A stretch of DNA of 64,000 nucleotides, from NCBI GenBank assembly GCA_964586855.1, contig CAZPHO010000001.1:26076-90075 (forward strand), in the 5' to 3' direction. Position 1 is the first letter of the stretch. Each line of letters opens with the position of its first letter. Shown one piece after another: positions 8,655-18,471 of this stretch. The notes beneath the pieces are model-generated. The model was not told the DNA's origin. It saw only the letters and a program-made list of their open reading frames with translations, and ran no database searches. This DNA comes from CAYLXN01 sp964586855. Lineage in GTDB: Bacteria; Patescibacteriota; Saccharimonadia; Saccharimonadales; Saccharimonadaceae. The translations under genes and the position numbers were made by a program.

Positions 8655-10424
8655 TTAATCCTTTGTTGCGCTAAATACTTCTTCAAATGAGGTTACTCCT
8701 CGTAGAGCTTTTATAATTCCATCAGTTTTCATCGTTACCATCCCGTGATCAACCGCCGCATTTTTGATATCGAGGGCGGTGGCACTTTTGACAATTAGAT
8801 CTTGAATTGATGGGCTAATATCAAGCACTTCATAAATTCCAACTCGTCCACGGTAGCCAGTGTGATTGCATTCGCTACAACCACCTTCGTGAGCCTTCCA
8901 GATGTGAGTGATGTCATTATCGCTGGTGCTGAGTGGTTGGTCGGGACTGATGCGGCCATCTTTGGCTTGCTGTTCTAGCGTGTGCAGATAAGACAAATCA
9001 GCATCGTGGCTTAATTCAATAATACTCACCACTTTTTGCTTGGTGGTTGGGTCAATTTCAGTTCGCTCTCGGCAGTGATTGCACAGGCGACGCACTAGGC
9101 GTTGGCCAACTACGGCGTTGGTGGTTGAAGCAATCAAAAACGGCTCAATGTGCATGTCCAGCAAGCGCGGTAAACTGGTGGCTGCATCGTTGGTGTGCAA
9201 TGTCGATAGCACCAAGTGTCCAGTCAGGGCAGCTTGAACTGCTAAATCAGCGGTTTCGCTATCACGAATCTCGCCGACCATCATGATATTAGGGTCTTGA
9301 CGCAGTAGCGAGCGTAAACCGCTAGCAAAGGTAAGCCCAGCTTGTGGATTGACTTGAGTTTGATTGACGCCTTCAATTTTATACTCAACTGGATCTTCAA
9401 CCGTTGAAATATTAACTTTGGCGGTGTTTAAAATCGATAACATGCTAAAAAGAGTGGTCGATTTACCAGAACCAGTTGGCCCAGTTACTAGCAACATGCC
9501 GTTGGGTTCGCGAATCGCTCGGTTGATTACCTCGAGCGCCTGGCCCCAAATTCCGAGCTGTCCCAGTGTTAGTGCTTCCACGCTTTCACTCAAAATACGC
9601 ATCACTACTTTTTCGCCCTCGGTTGTTGGCAGGGTTGACACCCGCAGCGCGTAGTGATTGTTTCTTATGTCAATTTTAAACCGACCGTCTTGCGGCACTC
9701 GTCGTTCGTCAATTTTTAAATTCGATAAGATCTTAATTCGGCTAACTAAAGCTCCAAGTACGTTTTTGGGCAGGCGTTGAGTTTCGTGGAGCGCGCCGTC
9801 AATCCGGTAGCGCACCTGAACAAAATCTTCGCGTGGCTCAATATGAATATCGCTAGCATCAGACTTAATTGCGTATTCCAAAAGCAAATTAACTGTCTGA
9901 GCGATTGGCGAATCCTCAGATACATCTTCCTCACGCACCTGAGAAATGTCATCCGAAGCCTCTTGCTGAACATTTATTACTTCGCTCAATTCTTGGCTAA
10001 CATCACCGCGATACAGATCAAGACAGTTTAAAATATCAGACGTGGGTGCTAAGTGAAACCTAGCTTTGTTGCCGAGGTCTTTTTGAAGGAAGTTAATTGC
10101 TTGCACGTCATCTGGATCATCGGTGGCAATATCAACGTCACCTGCCTGATCGATACCAAAAACAATTGCATTGTATTGGCGAGCCACCAACTCAGGAATG
10201 CGTTTGAGCATTTCAGGTGTAATTTGCTTGGGGTCGAGCCGAACAAATGGGATATTAGCAAATTCAGCATATTTTTCAAATAAATTAGTTTCGCTAATCA
10301 AATTATCTTCTAAAACCAAAGCTTGCAGAGACTTATTGCTCCGTTTTTGGCGCTGCTTTAAATCAGCTAACTGTTCTGGTGTTAGCTCCAACAGCTTTTC
10401 TACCAAGGTATCGGATATAATCAT
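8655..10424 (-). CDS. pilB: Type IV pilus assembly ATPase PilB
   Basis: Hexameric secretion-type ATPase that powers pilus extension, 589 residues. Domains: N-terminal MshEN-like region (about 1-150), then the GspE core with SDIHIEPRED (Asp-box region, about 191-200), Walker A GPTGSGKS (315-322), Walker B MMVGEIRDSETA (about 381-392), the His box STLHTNDA (about 407-414) and a zinc-binding tetracysteine (Cys448, 451, 516, 519). The tetracysteine marks PilB/GspE rather than the retraction ATPase PilT. No pilT is in the window. First gene of the minus-strand pilus operon. Confidence 0.96.
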   Translation of the reverse strand: MIISDTLVEKLLELTPEQLADLKQRQKRSNKSLQALVLEDNLISETNLFEKYAEFANIPFVRLDPKQITPEMLKRIPELVARQYNAIVFGIDQAGDVDIATDDPDDVQAINFLQKDLGNKARFHLAPTSDILNCLDLYRGDVSQELSEVINVQQEASDDISQVREEDVSEDSPIAQTVNLLLEYAIKSDASDIHIEPREDFVQVRYRIDGALHETQRLPKNVLGALVSRIKILSNLKIDERRVPQDGRFKIDIRNNHYALRVSTLPTTEGEKVVMRILSESVEALTLGQLGIWGQALEVINRAIREPNGMLLVTGPTGSGKSTTLFSMLSILNTAKVNISTVEDPVEYKIEGVNQTQVNPQAGLTFASGLRSLLRQDPNIMMVGEIRDSETADLAVQAALTGHLVLSTLHTNDAATSLPRLLDMHIEPFLIASTTNAVVGQRLVRRLCNHCRERTEIDPTTKQKVVSIIELSHDADLSYLHTLEQQAKDGRISPDQPLSTSDNDITHIWKAHEGGCSECNHTGYRGRVGIYEVLDISPSIQDLIVKSATALDIKNAAVDHGMVTMKTDGIIKALRGVTSFEEVFSATKD

Positions 10425-10498
10425 AAAAACTCACTTTCCATTGTAGTCTAAAAAGTTTAAAAATTCTAGTGCTTATTTTCACTCGGGCAAAATTTTGC

Positions 10499-10504
10499 TA
10501 TGAT
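10499..10504 (+). promoter_or_regulatory. -10 box of tilS (leaderless type)
   Basis: TATGAT ends 7 bases before the ATG at 10512. It overlaps another in-frame ATG at 10500, which is therefore unlikely to be in the transcript. Confidence 0.6.
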
Positions 10505-10511
10505 AGAGTTG

Positions 10512-11390
10512 ATGCTTAGGCTTCAGGGATTGAATCAACCTCAAGTGGTAGCGGCGATTTCGGGCGGCGTGGATTCGTGCGTGCTACTGGATTTGCTAAT
10601 TCAAGAATTTAAAGGTGAGGTGATTGTGGCTCACTTTAATCATCAGATTCGAGGTGCAGAGTCGGATGCTGACGCTGTTTTCGTGCGTAATTTAGCCAAA
10701 AAATATAACTTAAAATATGAAATCGTTGATGGTGGCCTGGGGCCAGCTGCTAGCGAAGAAACGGCTCGCCAGGCTCGGTATGCTTTTTTGCGGCAAGTGG
10801 CGGCTAATTATCAAGCGCCAATTGTGACCGCTCATCATCTTGATGACGTGGTTGAGTCAATTGCGATAAATTTGACCCGAGGAACTGGCTGGCGTGGTCT
10901 GGCAGTGATGCAGGCGCCTGATCTGGTGAGACCTCTAATTAGTTACACCAAAAATGAACTGCTGGCTTATGCAGCTGAGCATGACTTGACTTGGCAAGAG
11001 GACTTGACCAACGTCGACCCTAAATATTTACGTAATCAAATTCGCCAGCGAATTAATGATCGCTTGGACGAAACCTACAAGCGCTTAATTTTTGACTTAT
11101 GGCGCCAGCAAGTCGATTTAAAATCCCAAATCGACCAAGAAGTGAAGCGATTTTTGCCGACTGACCATCGCTTGAGTCGCTACTTTCTGATTATGCTTGA
11201 TCAGTTGTCGGCTGTCGAAATTATTCGAGCTTGGGTTGAGCGAGAAAGCGGCTATCGACCAACCATTCCTCAGGCTGAGCGGATTTGGTGGCAGATAAAG
11301 ACCGCTCAGCCTGGTGATATTTTCGAGCTTAACCAACAAATCCAGCTAAAATTCCATCTCAAGTATTTGGTTGTGATAAACCATAAATAA
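10512..11390 (+). CDS. tilS: tRNA(Ile)-lysidine synthase TilS
   Basis: Modifies the wobble C of the CAU-anticodon tRNA-Ile to lysidine, changing it to read AUA. The PP-loop ATPase motif SGGVDS is at about residues 17-22, followed by HFNHQIRG and TAHHLDD, all characteristic of TilS. About 292 residues, so it holds the catalytic core with only a short C-terminal region compared with enzymes over 400 residues. The start at 10512 is preferred over ATG 10500 because of the TATGAT box 7 bases upstream. ftsH follows 70 bases later with its own signals. Confidence 0.92.
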   Translation: MLRLQGLNQPQVVAAISGGVDSCVLLDLLIQEFKGEVIVAHFNHQIRGAESDADAVFVRNLAKKYNLKYEIVDGGLGPAASEETARQARYAFLRQVAANYQAPIVTAHHLDDVVESIAINLTRGTGWRGLAVMQAPDLVRPLISYTKNELLAYAAEHDLTWQEDLTNVDPKYLRNQIRQRINDRLDETYKRLIFDLWRQQVDLKSQIDQEVKRFLPTDHRLSRYFLIMLDQLSAVEIIRAWVERESGYRPTIPQAERIWWQIKTAQPGDIFELNQQIQLKFHLKYLVVINHK

Positions 11391-11460
11391 TGATAAAATA
11401 TAGGTTGTTAATAAGCGTTGAAACGTTGAAATTTTAATTTGCATTCAGGAAGGAGTTCTT

Positions 11461-13326
11461 TTGAAACAAAATAACTTGAAAAAGCCAACTAAAAAACCGA
11501 ATCTCATCAAGCAATTATTGATGGTATTTACTTTTGCTTTTATCGGCTTGGTGGCTTACGCCTCAATAACCGCCGGTAGTAATTTAGAAAAAGTGCCACT
11601 GTCAGATGTGGTTGCTCGAGCCAATAAAGGCGAGCTTGAAAGAATTGAAGTTCAGGGCAACCAGATATTTGTTATTAAAAAGGGAGAGGATAAGCCAAGT
11701 CAGATTTCCTACAAAGACGGCAGTAGTAGTTTGCAAGAACAGGGGTTGAAAGCTGATGCGCCGGTGTCGTTGACGGTTTTGCCGCCATCAGAAACTGGTA
11801 ATATTCTCTGGAATTTGGCGATGATTTTTATCCCGACGATTATGATTGTGGCCTTTTTCACTTTCATGATGCGTCAAGCCAACAGTCAAAACAATCAGGC
11901 AATGGGTTTTGGCAAAAGTAAAGCTCGGATTTACGGTCTTGACAAAGAGAAAGTTAATTTTGATGATATTGCTGGTAATGATAACGCTAAGCAGGATCTA
12001 TATGAAGTGGTTGATTTCTTGAAACAGCCTAAAAAGTATGAAAAGCTGGGCGCTAAAATCCCTAAAGGCGTGCTGTTAGTTGGCAATCCAGGAACTGGTA
12101 AAACTATGCTGGCTCGAGCAGTGGCTGGTGAGGCCAAAGTGCCGTTTTTCTCGATTTCAGGCTCAGAGTTTGTCGAAATGTTTGTCGGTGTTGGGGCGTC
12201 ACGAGTCCGTGATTTATTCCAAAAAGCCAAGAAAAATGCGCCAGCGATTATCTTTATTGACGAAATTGATGCCGTTGGCCGCAAACGAGGTTCGGGTATG
12301 GGCGGCGGTCATGATGAGCGTGAGCAGACTTTGAACCAGATTTTAGTTGAGATGGATGGTTTTGAGACGGGCACGAACGTGATTATTTTGGCGGCCACTA
12401 ACCGCTCAGATGTGCTTGATCCAGCTTTGCTTCGACCTGGCCGATTTGATCGACGAGTCAATATCACTTTGCCAGAGCGCAAAGATCGGTTGTCAATTCT
12501 CAAAGTTCATTTCAAAAACAAGCCATCAGAAAAAGATGTTGACCTTGACGCTTTAGCGGCCAAAACAGCTGGCTCGAGTGGCGCCGACTTGGCAAATATT
12601 GCCAACGAAGCAGCGATAATTGCCGCTCGACTTGATCACCCTAAAATCACCAACGCCGACGTGACCGAAGCTTTTGAAAAAGTAGCGATTGGCCCAGAGC
12701 GCAAAAACTCGATTATGAATGACAGAGAGAAGAAAATCACGGCTTATCATGAAGCGGGGCATGCAGTAGTTGGGCACGTTTTGCCCGATAGCGACCCAGT
12801 TCACAAAGTGACGATTATTCCTCGTGGGGCAGCTGGTGGCGTGACTTGGTTTTTGCCGCCTGAGGATCGACATTACACCAGTTTGTATGAATTTAAAGAT
12901 ATTTTGGCTCGAGCGATGGGCGGTCGCCAGGCTGAGCGGTTAATTAACGGCGACGATGGCATTACCACTGGTGCGGGTCAAGATTTGCGCCATGCAACCG
13001 AAATTGCTCGAGAGATGGTTATTGAACAGGGGATGGGTAAGCAGTTGCGTGATCAGGTTTTTCATGAGCCAGATGGCGGTATGTTCTTCGATAAAATCAC
13101 TCAAGAGCGGCCTTATTCTGAACAGACAGCTGAAGCGATCGATCAAGAAGTGGCTACTATTATCAAAGAAGCTGTTAATCGAGCAGCGACTGTTTTGTCG
13201 GAAAATAAAACTTTGCTTGATAAATTAGCTTCCGAATTGTTAGAAAAAGAAACGCTTGAGGCTGAAGAAGTCGAAGCAATTCTAAAAGACGCTAAATTGC
13301 CAAAAACTGTCAAATTACATGACTAA
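11461..13326 (+). CDS. ftsH: ATP-dependent zinc metalloprotease FtsH
   Basis: Membrane-anchored AAA+ protease for quality control of membrane and regulatory proteins. 621 residues. Two N-terminal membrane helices (about 18-38 and 117-137) flank a small extracytoplasmic domain. Walker A GNPGTGKT is at about 208-215, Walker B IIFIDEID near 263-270, the second-region [19 protein letters not shown] near 312-330, and the zinc motif HEAGH at 430-434. The start is TTG, supported by a strong GGAAGGAG immediately upstream. Its last 8 bases overlap the start of murJ. Confidence 0.97.
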   Translation: MKQNNLKKPTKKPNLIKQLLMVFTFAFIGLVAYASITAGSNLEKVPLSDVVARANKGELERIEVQGNQIFVIKKGEDKPSQISYKDGSSSLQEQGLKADAPVSLTVLPPSETGNILWNLAMIFIPTIMIVAFFTFMMRQANSQNNQAMGFGKSKARIYGLDKEKVNFDDIAGNDNAKQDLYEVVDFLKQPKKYEKLGAKIPKGVLLVGNPGTGKTMLARAVAGEAKVPFFSISGSEFVEMFVGVGASRVRDLFQKAKKNAPAIIFIDEIDAVGRKRGSGMGGGHDEREQTLNQILVEMDGFETGTNVIILAATNRSDVLDPALLRPGRFDRRVNITLPERKDRLSILKVHFKNKPSEKDVDLDALAAKTAGSSGADLANIANEAAIIAARLDHPKITNADVTEAFEKVAIGPERKNSIMNDREKKITAYHEAGHAVVGHVLPDSDPVHKVTIIPRGAAGGVTWFLPPEDRHYTSLYEFKDILARAMGGRQAERLINGDDGITTGAGQDLRHATEIAREMVIEQGMGKQLRDQVFHEPDGGMFFDKITQERPYSEQTAEAIDQEVATIIKEAVNRAATVLSENKTLLDKLASELLEKETLEAEEVEAILKDAKLPKTVKLHD

Positions 13327-14965
13327 CCCAGCCCGCCACGTTGTTGAACTTGCTAATCGCCGTCTAAGCGTTCGCACGGCGGCGATTATTTTGGCTAGTT
13401 CGACCTTGCTATCGAGTTTGCTTGGGATTTTTCGTGATCGGTTGCTCAACGGCGCCTATCTTGACACTTATCCTCAAGGAATTGATGCCTACACGGTGGC
13501 TTTTATTATCCCTGATTTTATGTTTTCAATCCTAGTCTCGGGCGCGCTGACGGTGACGTTCGTGCCAGTTTTCAACCAATATCGCAACGACAAACGCTAC
13601 AAAGACGAGGCGGCGGCTTGGGAAATCGCCTCAAGCATGATCAATTTTATGAGCATTGTGACTTTACTTTTGTCAATTGGAATTATGATTTTCGCCGAAC
13701 CGTTGATTAAGTACACCGTTGGCCAAGGCCTGGAAGAATCAAGTCGAGCCTTGGCGGTCAGCATGATGCGAGTGATTGCTATTAATCCATTTTTGTTTTC
13801 AATTTCTGGCATTCTCTCAAGCATCCAGCAGTCGTATAGCCGGTTTGTGTTTTATGCGTTGGCGCCAGCGATGTATAACATTGGAATTATTATCGGCACT
13901 TTGTTTTTCACCGAAGGAATTTATATTTTCGGCTACCAAGTTTTTGAAGGTGGAATTATGGGCGTGGCTCTGGGCGTGCTGCTCGGGGCGATTTTACAAC
14001 TAGTCGTTAGTTCGATTGGGATTTTAGGTCTCGGATTTGACTATAAATTTAAAATCTTTTGGAAAAATCGAGGCTTTCGTCAAGTGATTAAGATTTTTCC
14101 TGCGCGGTCAATGGATCAGGGGATGGATTATTTCAACTCGCTGGTTGAAACCAGCCTAGCGTCACGGATGGCGTCTGGCACAATTCGGTCTTACAACCAA
14201 GCTTTGACTCTGCACATGATGCCAGTCAACCTCGTCGGCGTGGCGATTTCCAATGCTGCCTACGCCAGCATGACCGAAAAACTCAGCCTAGGCCAAACTG
14301 GGCAGTTTAAGCAAGAAGTTCAAAACGTTTTGCGAACTATCATTTGGATTTCGTTGCCGATTGCGGTGATTGCTTTTTTCACCCGCGGCTACGTCGTGAA
14401 TTTTATCAAAAATGGTGGCAATCAGCTGATTGCCTCGTTGCTTGGCTGTTTAGTGGTCGCAATTTTCTTTCGCTCAATTTATCACATCATCGCCCGAGCT
14501 TTTTACGCCCAACAAAACACCAAAATCCCACTTTATGTGTCAGTTGTGGCTGTGTTTGTAAATATTGGCTTCGCGGTTTTGTTGATCAAGCAGTTTAATA
14601 TGGGCGCCTATGGCTTAGCTTGGGCACAATCAATTGCAGCTGTGTTTGAGGCGGTTGTGCTGGGTAGTTTTTTGGTCAAAAAGAATCCAGGTATTCTCAA
14701 TCGTCATTTTTGGACAGCAGTTATTGGCATGATTAGTGCTGGCGGCGTTTGTGCGCTGGTCTGTTATGGCCTGGTGTTGCGTTGGCCGCTGATGGAAACC
14801 AACCAGAGTTTTTGGTCGACTTTTCCGAAATTTACGCTGATCACTTTTATTTCGAGCATCGCTTATGTAATTGTTTCAAAACTTTTCCATCTGCGTGAGG
14901 CTAATTTGGTCGCTAATCGAGTCAAAAAAACCTTATTTGGTAGCCTAGGTCCGAAAAATGAGTAG
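13319..14965 (+). CDS. murJ: Lipid II flippase MurJ
   Basis: MOP-superfamily flippase that moves the peptidoglycan precursor lipid II across the membrane. 548 residues with about 13-14 hydrophobic segments across the protein, and MurJ-like motifs such as ASSTLLSSLLGIFRDRLL near the N-terminus and IRSYNQALTLHMMPVNLVG around residue 285. The ATG overlaps the ftsH stop by 8 bases, and its own end overlaps lepA by 8 bases, so ftsH-murJ-lepA form a translationally coupled run. Confidence 0.9.
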   Translation: MTNPARHVVELANRRLSVRTAAIILASSTLLSSLLGIFRDRLLNGAYLDTYPQGIDAYTVAFIIPDFMFSILVSGALTVTFVPVFNQYRNDKRYKDEAAAWEIASSMINFMSIVTLLLSIGIMIFAEPLIKYTVGQGLEESSRALAVSMMRVIAINPFLFSISGILSSIQQSYSRFVFYALAPAMYNIGIIIGTLFFTEGIYIFGYQVFEGGIMGVALGVLLGAILQLVVSSIGILGLGFDYKFKIFWKNRGFRQVIKIFPARSMDQGMDYFNSLVETSLASRMASGTIRSYNQALTLHMMPVNLVGVAISNAAYASMTEKLSLGQTGQFKQEVQNVLRTIIWISLPIAVIAFFTRGYVVNFIKNGGNQLIASLLGCLVVAIFFRSIYHIIARAFYAQQNTKIPLYVSVVAVFVNIGFAVLLIKQFNMGAYGLAWAQSIAAVFEAVVLGSFLVKKNPGILNRHFWTAVIGMISAGGVCALVCYGLVLRWPLMETNQSFWSTFPKFTLITFISSIAYVIVSKLFHLREANLVANRVKKTLFGSLGPKNE

Positions 14966-16742
14966 CTTAAGCCAAATCCGTAATTTTTGCATCATTGCTC
15001 ACATCGATCACGGTAAAAGCACCTTAGCCGATCGGATGATGGAGCTGACCGAGACGGTTTCGAAGCGCGAAATGAAGTCGCAACTGCTTGACTCGATGGA
15101 GCTGGAGCAGGAGCGAGGGATTACAATTAAGTTGACGCCAGTGGCGATGAAATACCGCGATTATCAGCTGAACTTGATTGATACGCCAGGGCATGTTGAT
15201 TTTAGCTATGAAGTTTCGCGTAGCTTGGCGGCTTGTGAAGGGGCGATTTTGGTGGTTGATGCGTCGCAGGGTGTGCAAGCTCAAACTTTATCGAATATTT
15301 ATCTGGCGATGGAGGCCGATTTGACGATCATTCCAGTGCTGAACAAAATTGATTTGCCAGCGGCTGATGTCGAGCGGGTGAGTAAAGAAATTATTGAGAT
15401 TTTAGGTTGTGAGTCAGAAGATATTTTGCAAATTTCCGCTAAGACTGGGCAGGGGGTGGAGGCAGTTTTGCAGGCGATTGTCGAACGCACCCCCTCTCCA
15501 AAAGGGGAGACCGATGCTCCGCTTAGAGCTTTGATTTTTGACTCGTATTATGACGATTATCGAGGAGTGGTTTTGTATGTGCGGATTGTCGATGGGCAGC
15601 TGGCTAAAAATGATCAAATTTACATGTTAGCTACAAAATCTGCTGGTTTGGCGCTGGAAGTGGGGAAATTGACCCCCAAAATGTCGCCTACTGCTAGTCT
15701 GAGCGCGGGTGAAATTGGCTATATCGTCACTAATCTCAAATCAACCCGTGAAGCGAAGGTTGGTGATACTGTGGGTTTGGGGAAAGACCACATATCAACT
15801 TCACCACTCCCCGGCTATAAAGAAATCAAGCCATTTGTTTACGCTGGGTTTTTCCCAGTATCGAATGAAGATTACCAGACGCTTAAAGACGCAATCGACA
15901 AAATTGCTCTGAGTGATTCGGCCTTGGATTATGAGCCAGAAAACTCCCCTGTCTTGGGTTTTGGGGTGCGGATTGGCTTTTTGGGCTTGCTGCATATGGA
16001 CATCATCCGTGAGCGATTGGAGCGAGAATATAATTTAGATTTGGTGGTGACCAATCCATCGACTGACTATCAAGTTATTTTGAAAAATGACGAAGAATTG
16101 AGCGTTCGCTCGGCCGCTGATTTACCTGACGCAATTCAGATTGAAGCAATCAAAGAGCCGTGGGTGAGTGGGGAGATTATCGTACCCAATGATTATGTCG
16201 GGGCGGTGATTCAGTTGATTATTGCTAAGCGAGGCGTTCAAAAGCAAATTAGCTACATTGACACTCGAGCTTTGGTTAGTTTTGAAGCGCCGCTAGCGAA
16301 TTTATTAACTGATTTTTATGATCAGCTAAAGTCGATTACTAGCGGTTATGGCAGTTTAAATTATGAATTCAAAGATTATCAACAACATGATTTGGTTCGG
16401 TTGGATTTTTATGTGGCAGGCGAGATGGTTGATGCGCTGAGCATCGTCGTCCATCGCTCGGAGTCGCAGCGAATTGGCCGTGAGACAGTCAAAAAACTCA
16501 AAGAAGTCGTCCCCCGCCAGAATTTTGAAGTCAGCTTGCAAGCGGCAATTGGTGGCAAATTTATCGCTCGTGAAGACGTCAAAGCTTTTCGCAAAGATGT
16601 CACGGGCTATCTCTATGGCGGTGATGTTTCGCGCAAGAAAAAACTCTGGGCCAAGCAAGCCAAAGGCAAAAAACGGATGAAGCGGTTTGGTAAAGTCGAT
16701 ATTCCGAGCGAAGCTTTCACAGTAATGTTGAAGCGAGATTAA
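14958..16742 (+). CDS. lepA: Elongation factor 4 (LepA)
   Basis: Ribosome-associated translational GTPase (EF4), 594 residues, full length. G1 AHIDHGKST (about 14-22), G3 DTPGH (about 75-79) and G4 NKID (about 129-132) are present, as are the LepA-specific C-terminal domain region GSLNYEFKDYQ and the terminal VSRKKKLWAKQAKGKKRMK. The start lies within the last 8 bases of murJ. A terminator-like hairpin follows. Confidence 0.97.
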   Translation: MSSLSQIRNFCIIAHIDHGKSTLADRMMELTETVSKREMKSQLLDSMELEQERGITIKLTPVAMKYRDYQLNLIDTPGHVDFSYEVSRSLAACEGAILVVDASQGVQAQTLSNIYLAMEADLTIIPVLNKIDLPAADVERVSKEIIEILGCESEDILQISAKTGQGVEAVLQAIVERTPSPKGETDAPLRALIFDSYYDDYRGVVLYVRIVDGQLAKNDQIYMLATKSAGLALEVGKLTPKMSPTASLSAGEIGYIVTNLKSTREAKVGDTVGLGKDHISTSPLPGYKEIKPFVYAGFFPVSNEDYQTLKDAIDKIALSDSALDYEPENSPVLGFGVRIGFLGLLHMDIIRERLEREYNLDLVVTNPSTDYQVILKNDEELSVRSAADLPDAIQIEAIKEPWVSGEIIVPNDYVGAVIQLIIAKRGVQKQISYIDTRALVSFEAPLANLLTDFYDQLKSITSGYGSLNYEFKDYQQHDLVRLDFYVAGEMVDALSIVVHRSESQRIGRETVKKLKEVVPRQNFEVSLQAAIGGKFIAREDVKAFRKDVTGYLYGGDVSRKKKLWAKQAKGKKRMKRFGKVDIPSEAFTVMLKRD

Positions 16743-16764
16743 AAATGATAACTAATACAAAGTA

Positions 16765-16791
16765 AAACAATCCCAAGGTTCGGGGTTGTTT
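16765..16791. terminator. Bidirectional terminator between lepA and the pentapeptide-like gene
   Basis: Ten-base stem AAACAATCCC / GGGGTTGTTT (one G-U pair) with a 7-base loop and A/T runs on both sides. It lies between two convergent genes and can serve both. Confidence 0.7.
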
Positions 16792-16798
16792 AAAATGC

Positions 16799-17227
16799 CT
16801 AGTAATTAAATTTTGCCTGATTTGAGTCTCGTAATTTTTGCTCAATTTCAGGATCAAATAGGCAGTTGGTGAATTGTGACTGATCGGAGTTCGCTAGATT
16901 GGTATTGTTGTTGATTTTTAGGCCACGAAAGTCACAATTGTTGGCTTTAATGACAGTCGCAGAGTTACGCAAGTCTAGATTTCGAGCCTGGCAACTTTTC
17001 ATCGTAATCGGCTGGCCCGAGAACCCACTAGCTCCAGTTAAGTCGCAATTGTCGAAGACAAAGAATCCGCAGTTAACTAAGCTAAAATCAACTTTTTTAA
17101 AGTCTTGATCTGTGAAAATTAGCTCTTCGCCATCCTGAATGGCTGGATAACGCAAGCGACGATACGCTTCAATATCTCCATCGCTCAAAGCTCTAGATAA
17201 TTGTTGAACTAATTTAATTTCTGCCAT
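16799..17227 (-). CDS. Pentapeptide-repeat-like protein
   Basis: A 142-residue soluble protein. After a helical N-terminus it has imperfect five-residue repeats with regularly spaced Cys, Asn and Phe/Leu (NCDLTGASGF, CQARNLDLRNS, NCDFRGLKI, LANSDQSQFTNCLF), suggesting a short right-handed beta-helix. Such proteins are often of unknown role; a few mimic DNA to block gyrase, but nothing here shows that. The ATG has AAAGGAC upstream. Single gene facing lepA. Confidence 0.6.
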   Translation of the reverse strand: MAEIKLVQQLSRALSDGDIEAYRRLRYPAIQDGEELIFTDQDFKKVDFSLVNCGFFVFDNCDLTGASGFSGQPITMKSCQARNLDLRNSATVIKANNCDFRGLKINNNTNLANSDQSQFTNCLFDPEIEQKLRDSNQAKFNY

Positions 17228-17256
17228 TTTGTCCTTTCATGTTCTATGCCAAGTGA

Positions 17257-17445
17257 CTACTCCCAGTCCTTGTTGGCTGGAACGTCGGCCAACGTTCCAT
17301 CACTGTTATAAACGGCAGTGGCTTTGTTGCCATTGCTGTCAGTTTGAGAGTAATAATATCCGCCTGGTGCTCTAGGGTCTTCAGTTGAGTTAACGGTGTG
17401 CTTAGTCCCATCACTAGTAGTCCATTGCTCTCCATCTCTCGACAC
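17257..17445 (-). CDS. Small hydrophilic hypothetical protein
   Basis: A 62-residue protein from a GTG preceded by AAAGGAG at good spacing. Very rich in Ser, Thr, Gly, Asn, Asp and Tyr (for example GGYYYSQTDSNGNKATAVY), without membrane helix or signal peptide. No family recognised. A longer frame overlapping it on the same strand lacks a ribosome-binding site and reads like a shadow. It lies between the pentapeptide-like gene and the divergent kinase-like gene. Confidence 0.45.
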   Translation of the reverse strand: MSRDGEQWTTSDGTKHTVNSTEDPRAPGGYYYSQTDSNGNKATAVYNSDGTLADVPANKDWE

Positions 17446-17525
17446 TCATCTCCTTTTAAATAATTAGCAACAACTACTGCTAATCCAGATTGTATTGTCA
17501 AAATATTTTTTGTCAACTAAAATCC

Positions 17526-17554
17526 TTGAACTAAGGTCAATTAACGACTATACT
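17526..17554 (+). promoter_or_regulatory. Promoter of guanylate-kinase-like gene (leaderless type)
   Basis: TTGAAC, 17-base spacer, TATACT, then 8 bases to the ATG at 17563. Near-consensus sigma-70-type promoter with no room for a Shine-Dalgarno. Confidence 0.7.
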
Positions 17555-17562
17555 AACAGAAT

Positions 17563-18276
17563 ATGGATTATGATTTGCGAACTTTGATTGATAATTATCA
17601 ACCGTCCGCTGAGACAAAAAATCTAGTGGCGACTCACCCATTGGTTTTGGTGGCTGGGATTTCTGGTGCTGGCAAAGATACCATCGCTCGCCAGTTGGTG
17701 GTAACTGGTAAGTATCAGCAGTTTGTGTCGCACACCACTCGCCCACCACGAATCAATGATGGTCGGACAGAAGTTAACGGCCAAGATTATTATTTTATAG
17801 ATCAGCAGCAGGCGGAAGCGATGATTGTCCAGCAGGAATTTATTGAGGTGAAGTTGGTTCATGGGACGATTTATGGTTCAAGCGTAGCTGAGTTTCAAAA
17901 GGCTGTAGATTCGCATAAAATTCCAATCAACAATGTTGACGTTCAGGGCGTCAATGAATATAAGCAGTTGAGTGATCGAGTCACAGCGTTGTTTGTTTTG
18001 CCACCGAGCTATGAGATTTGGCTGGAGCGTCTTAAGAAGCGTTATTCAACTGAAGCTGATTTTGCGATTAATTGGCCCAAGCGGCGCGGTAGTGCGATTC
18101 GTGAACTTGAGTTTGCACTTAATAGCAAGCAATTTGAGTGGGTGATAAACGATGACTTAGTCCAAGTGGTGCAGGAGGCTGATCGGCTAATTTCCAATCA
18201 AGCAGTTGACTTTGCAACACCTGAGCAGAAGCAAATTGCCAAGCAAATATTGTATAAATTACAAACTGCGGCCTAG
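17563..18276 (+). CDS. Guanylate kinase-like protein
   Basis: P-loop nucleoside monophosphate kinase of the guanylate kinase fold, 237 residues. The P-loop GISGAGKDT (about 33-41) is followed by the GMP-binding signature SHTTRPPR...EVNGQDYYFI (about 59-82). Compared with ordinary Gmk it has a roughly 25-residue N-terminal extension, Asp in place of Gly/Ser in the P-loop tail, and a C-terminal extension. It could be the cell's only Gmk or a diverged paralogue; the window cannot decide. Confidence 0.7.
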   Translation: MDYDLRTLIDNYQPSAETKNLVATHPLVLVAGISGAGKDTIARQLVVTGKYQQFVSHTTRPPRINDGRTEVNGQDYYFIDQQQAEAMIVQQEFIEVKLVHGTIYGSSVAEFQKAVDSHKIPINNVDVQGVNEYKQLSDRVTALFVLPPSYEIWLERLKKRYSTEADFAINWPKRRGSAIRELEFALNSKQFEWVINDDLVQVVQEADRLISNQAVDFATPEQKQIAKQILYKLQTAA

Positions 18277-18471
18277 CCTTTTTGCTTATTCTTGTGATAC
18301 AATAAAGGCTAATTGATGGTGGAGGTCAAGGTACTTTTAATAAGCTAGTTTTTTATGCTGATTGTTTAGTTAGCAGGTATTGTTGATTAAATAATCGGCG
18401 TAAAAATCAAGGCGAGGAATATCCTCTTAAACATACTATAGCCTATGGATGTCGATTATTGGAGGGTAAAA
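18277..18471 (+). other. Leader/intergenic region before the 104-aa gene
   Basis: No real gene. It holds a TACAAT box near 18298 and a perfect small hairpin (GAGGA-ATA-TCCTC) near 18412-18424. A tiny frame of about 10 codons begins with ATG shortly after the TACAAT box; I cannot support it as a gene. A long structured 5' leader for the next gene is possible. Confidence 0.35.

Noticed and set aside
15485..15515. CCCCTCTCC / GGGGAG hairpin inside lepA
   Set aside because: It encodes the normal LepA segment TPSPKGETDAPLRAL; probably just codon choice.
17244..17516. A 90-codon frame overlapping the 62-aa gene
   Set aside because: No ribosome-binding site and shadow-like composition; the 62-aa frame has a good AAAGGAG.
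18300..18350. Ten-codon leader peptide before the 104-aa gene
   Set aside because: No codon bias or regulatory pattern supports it; too short to judge.
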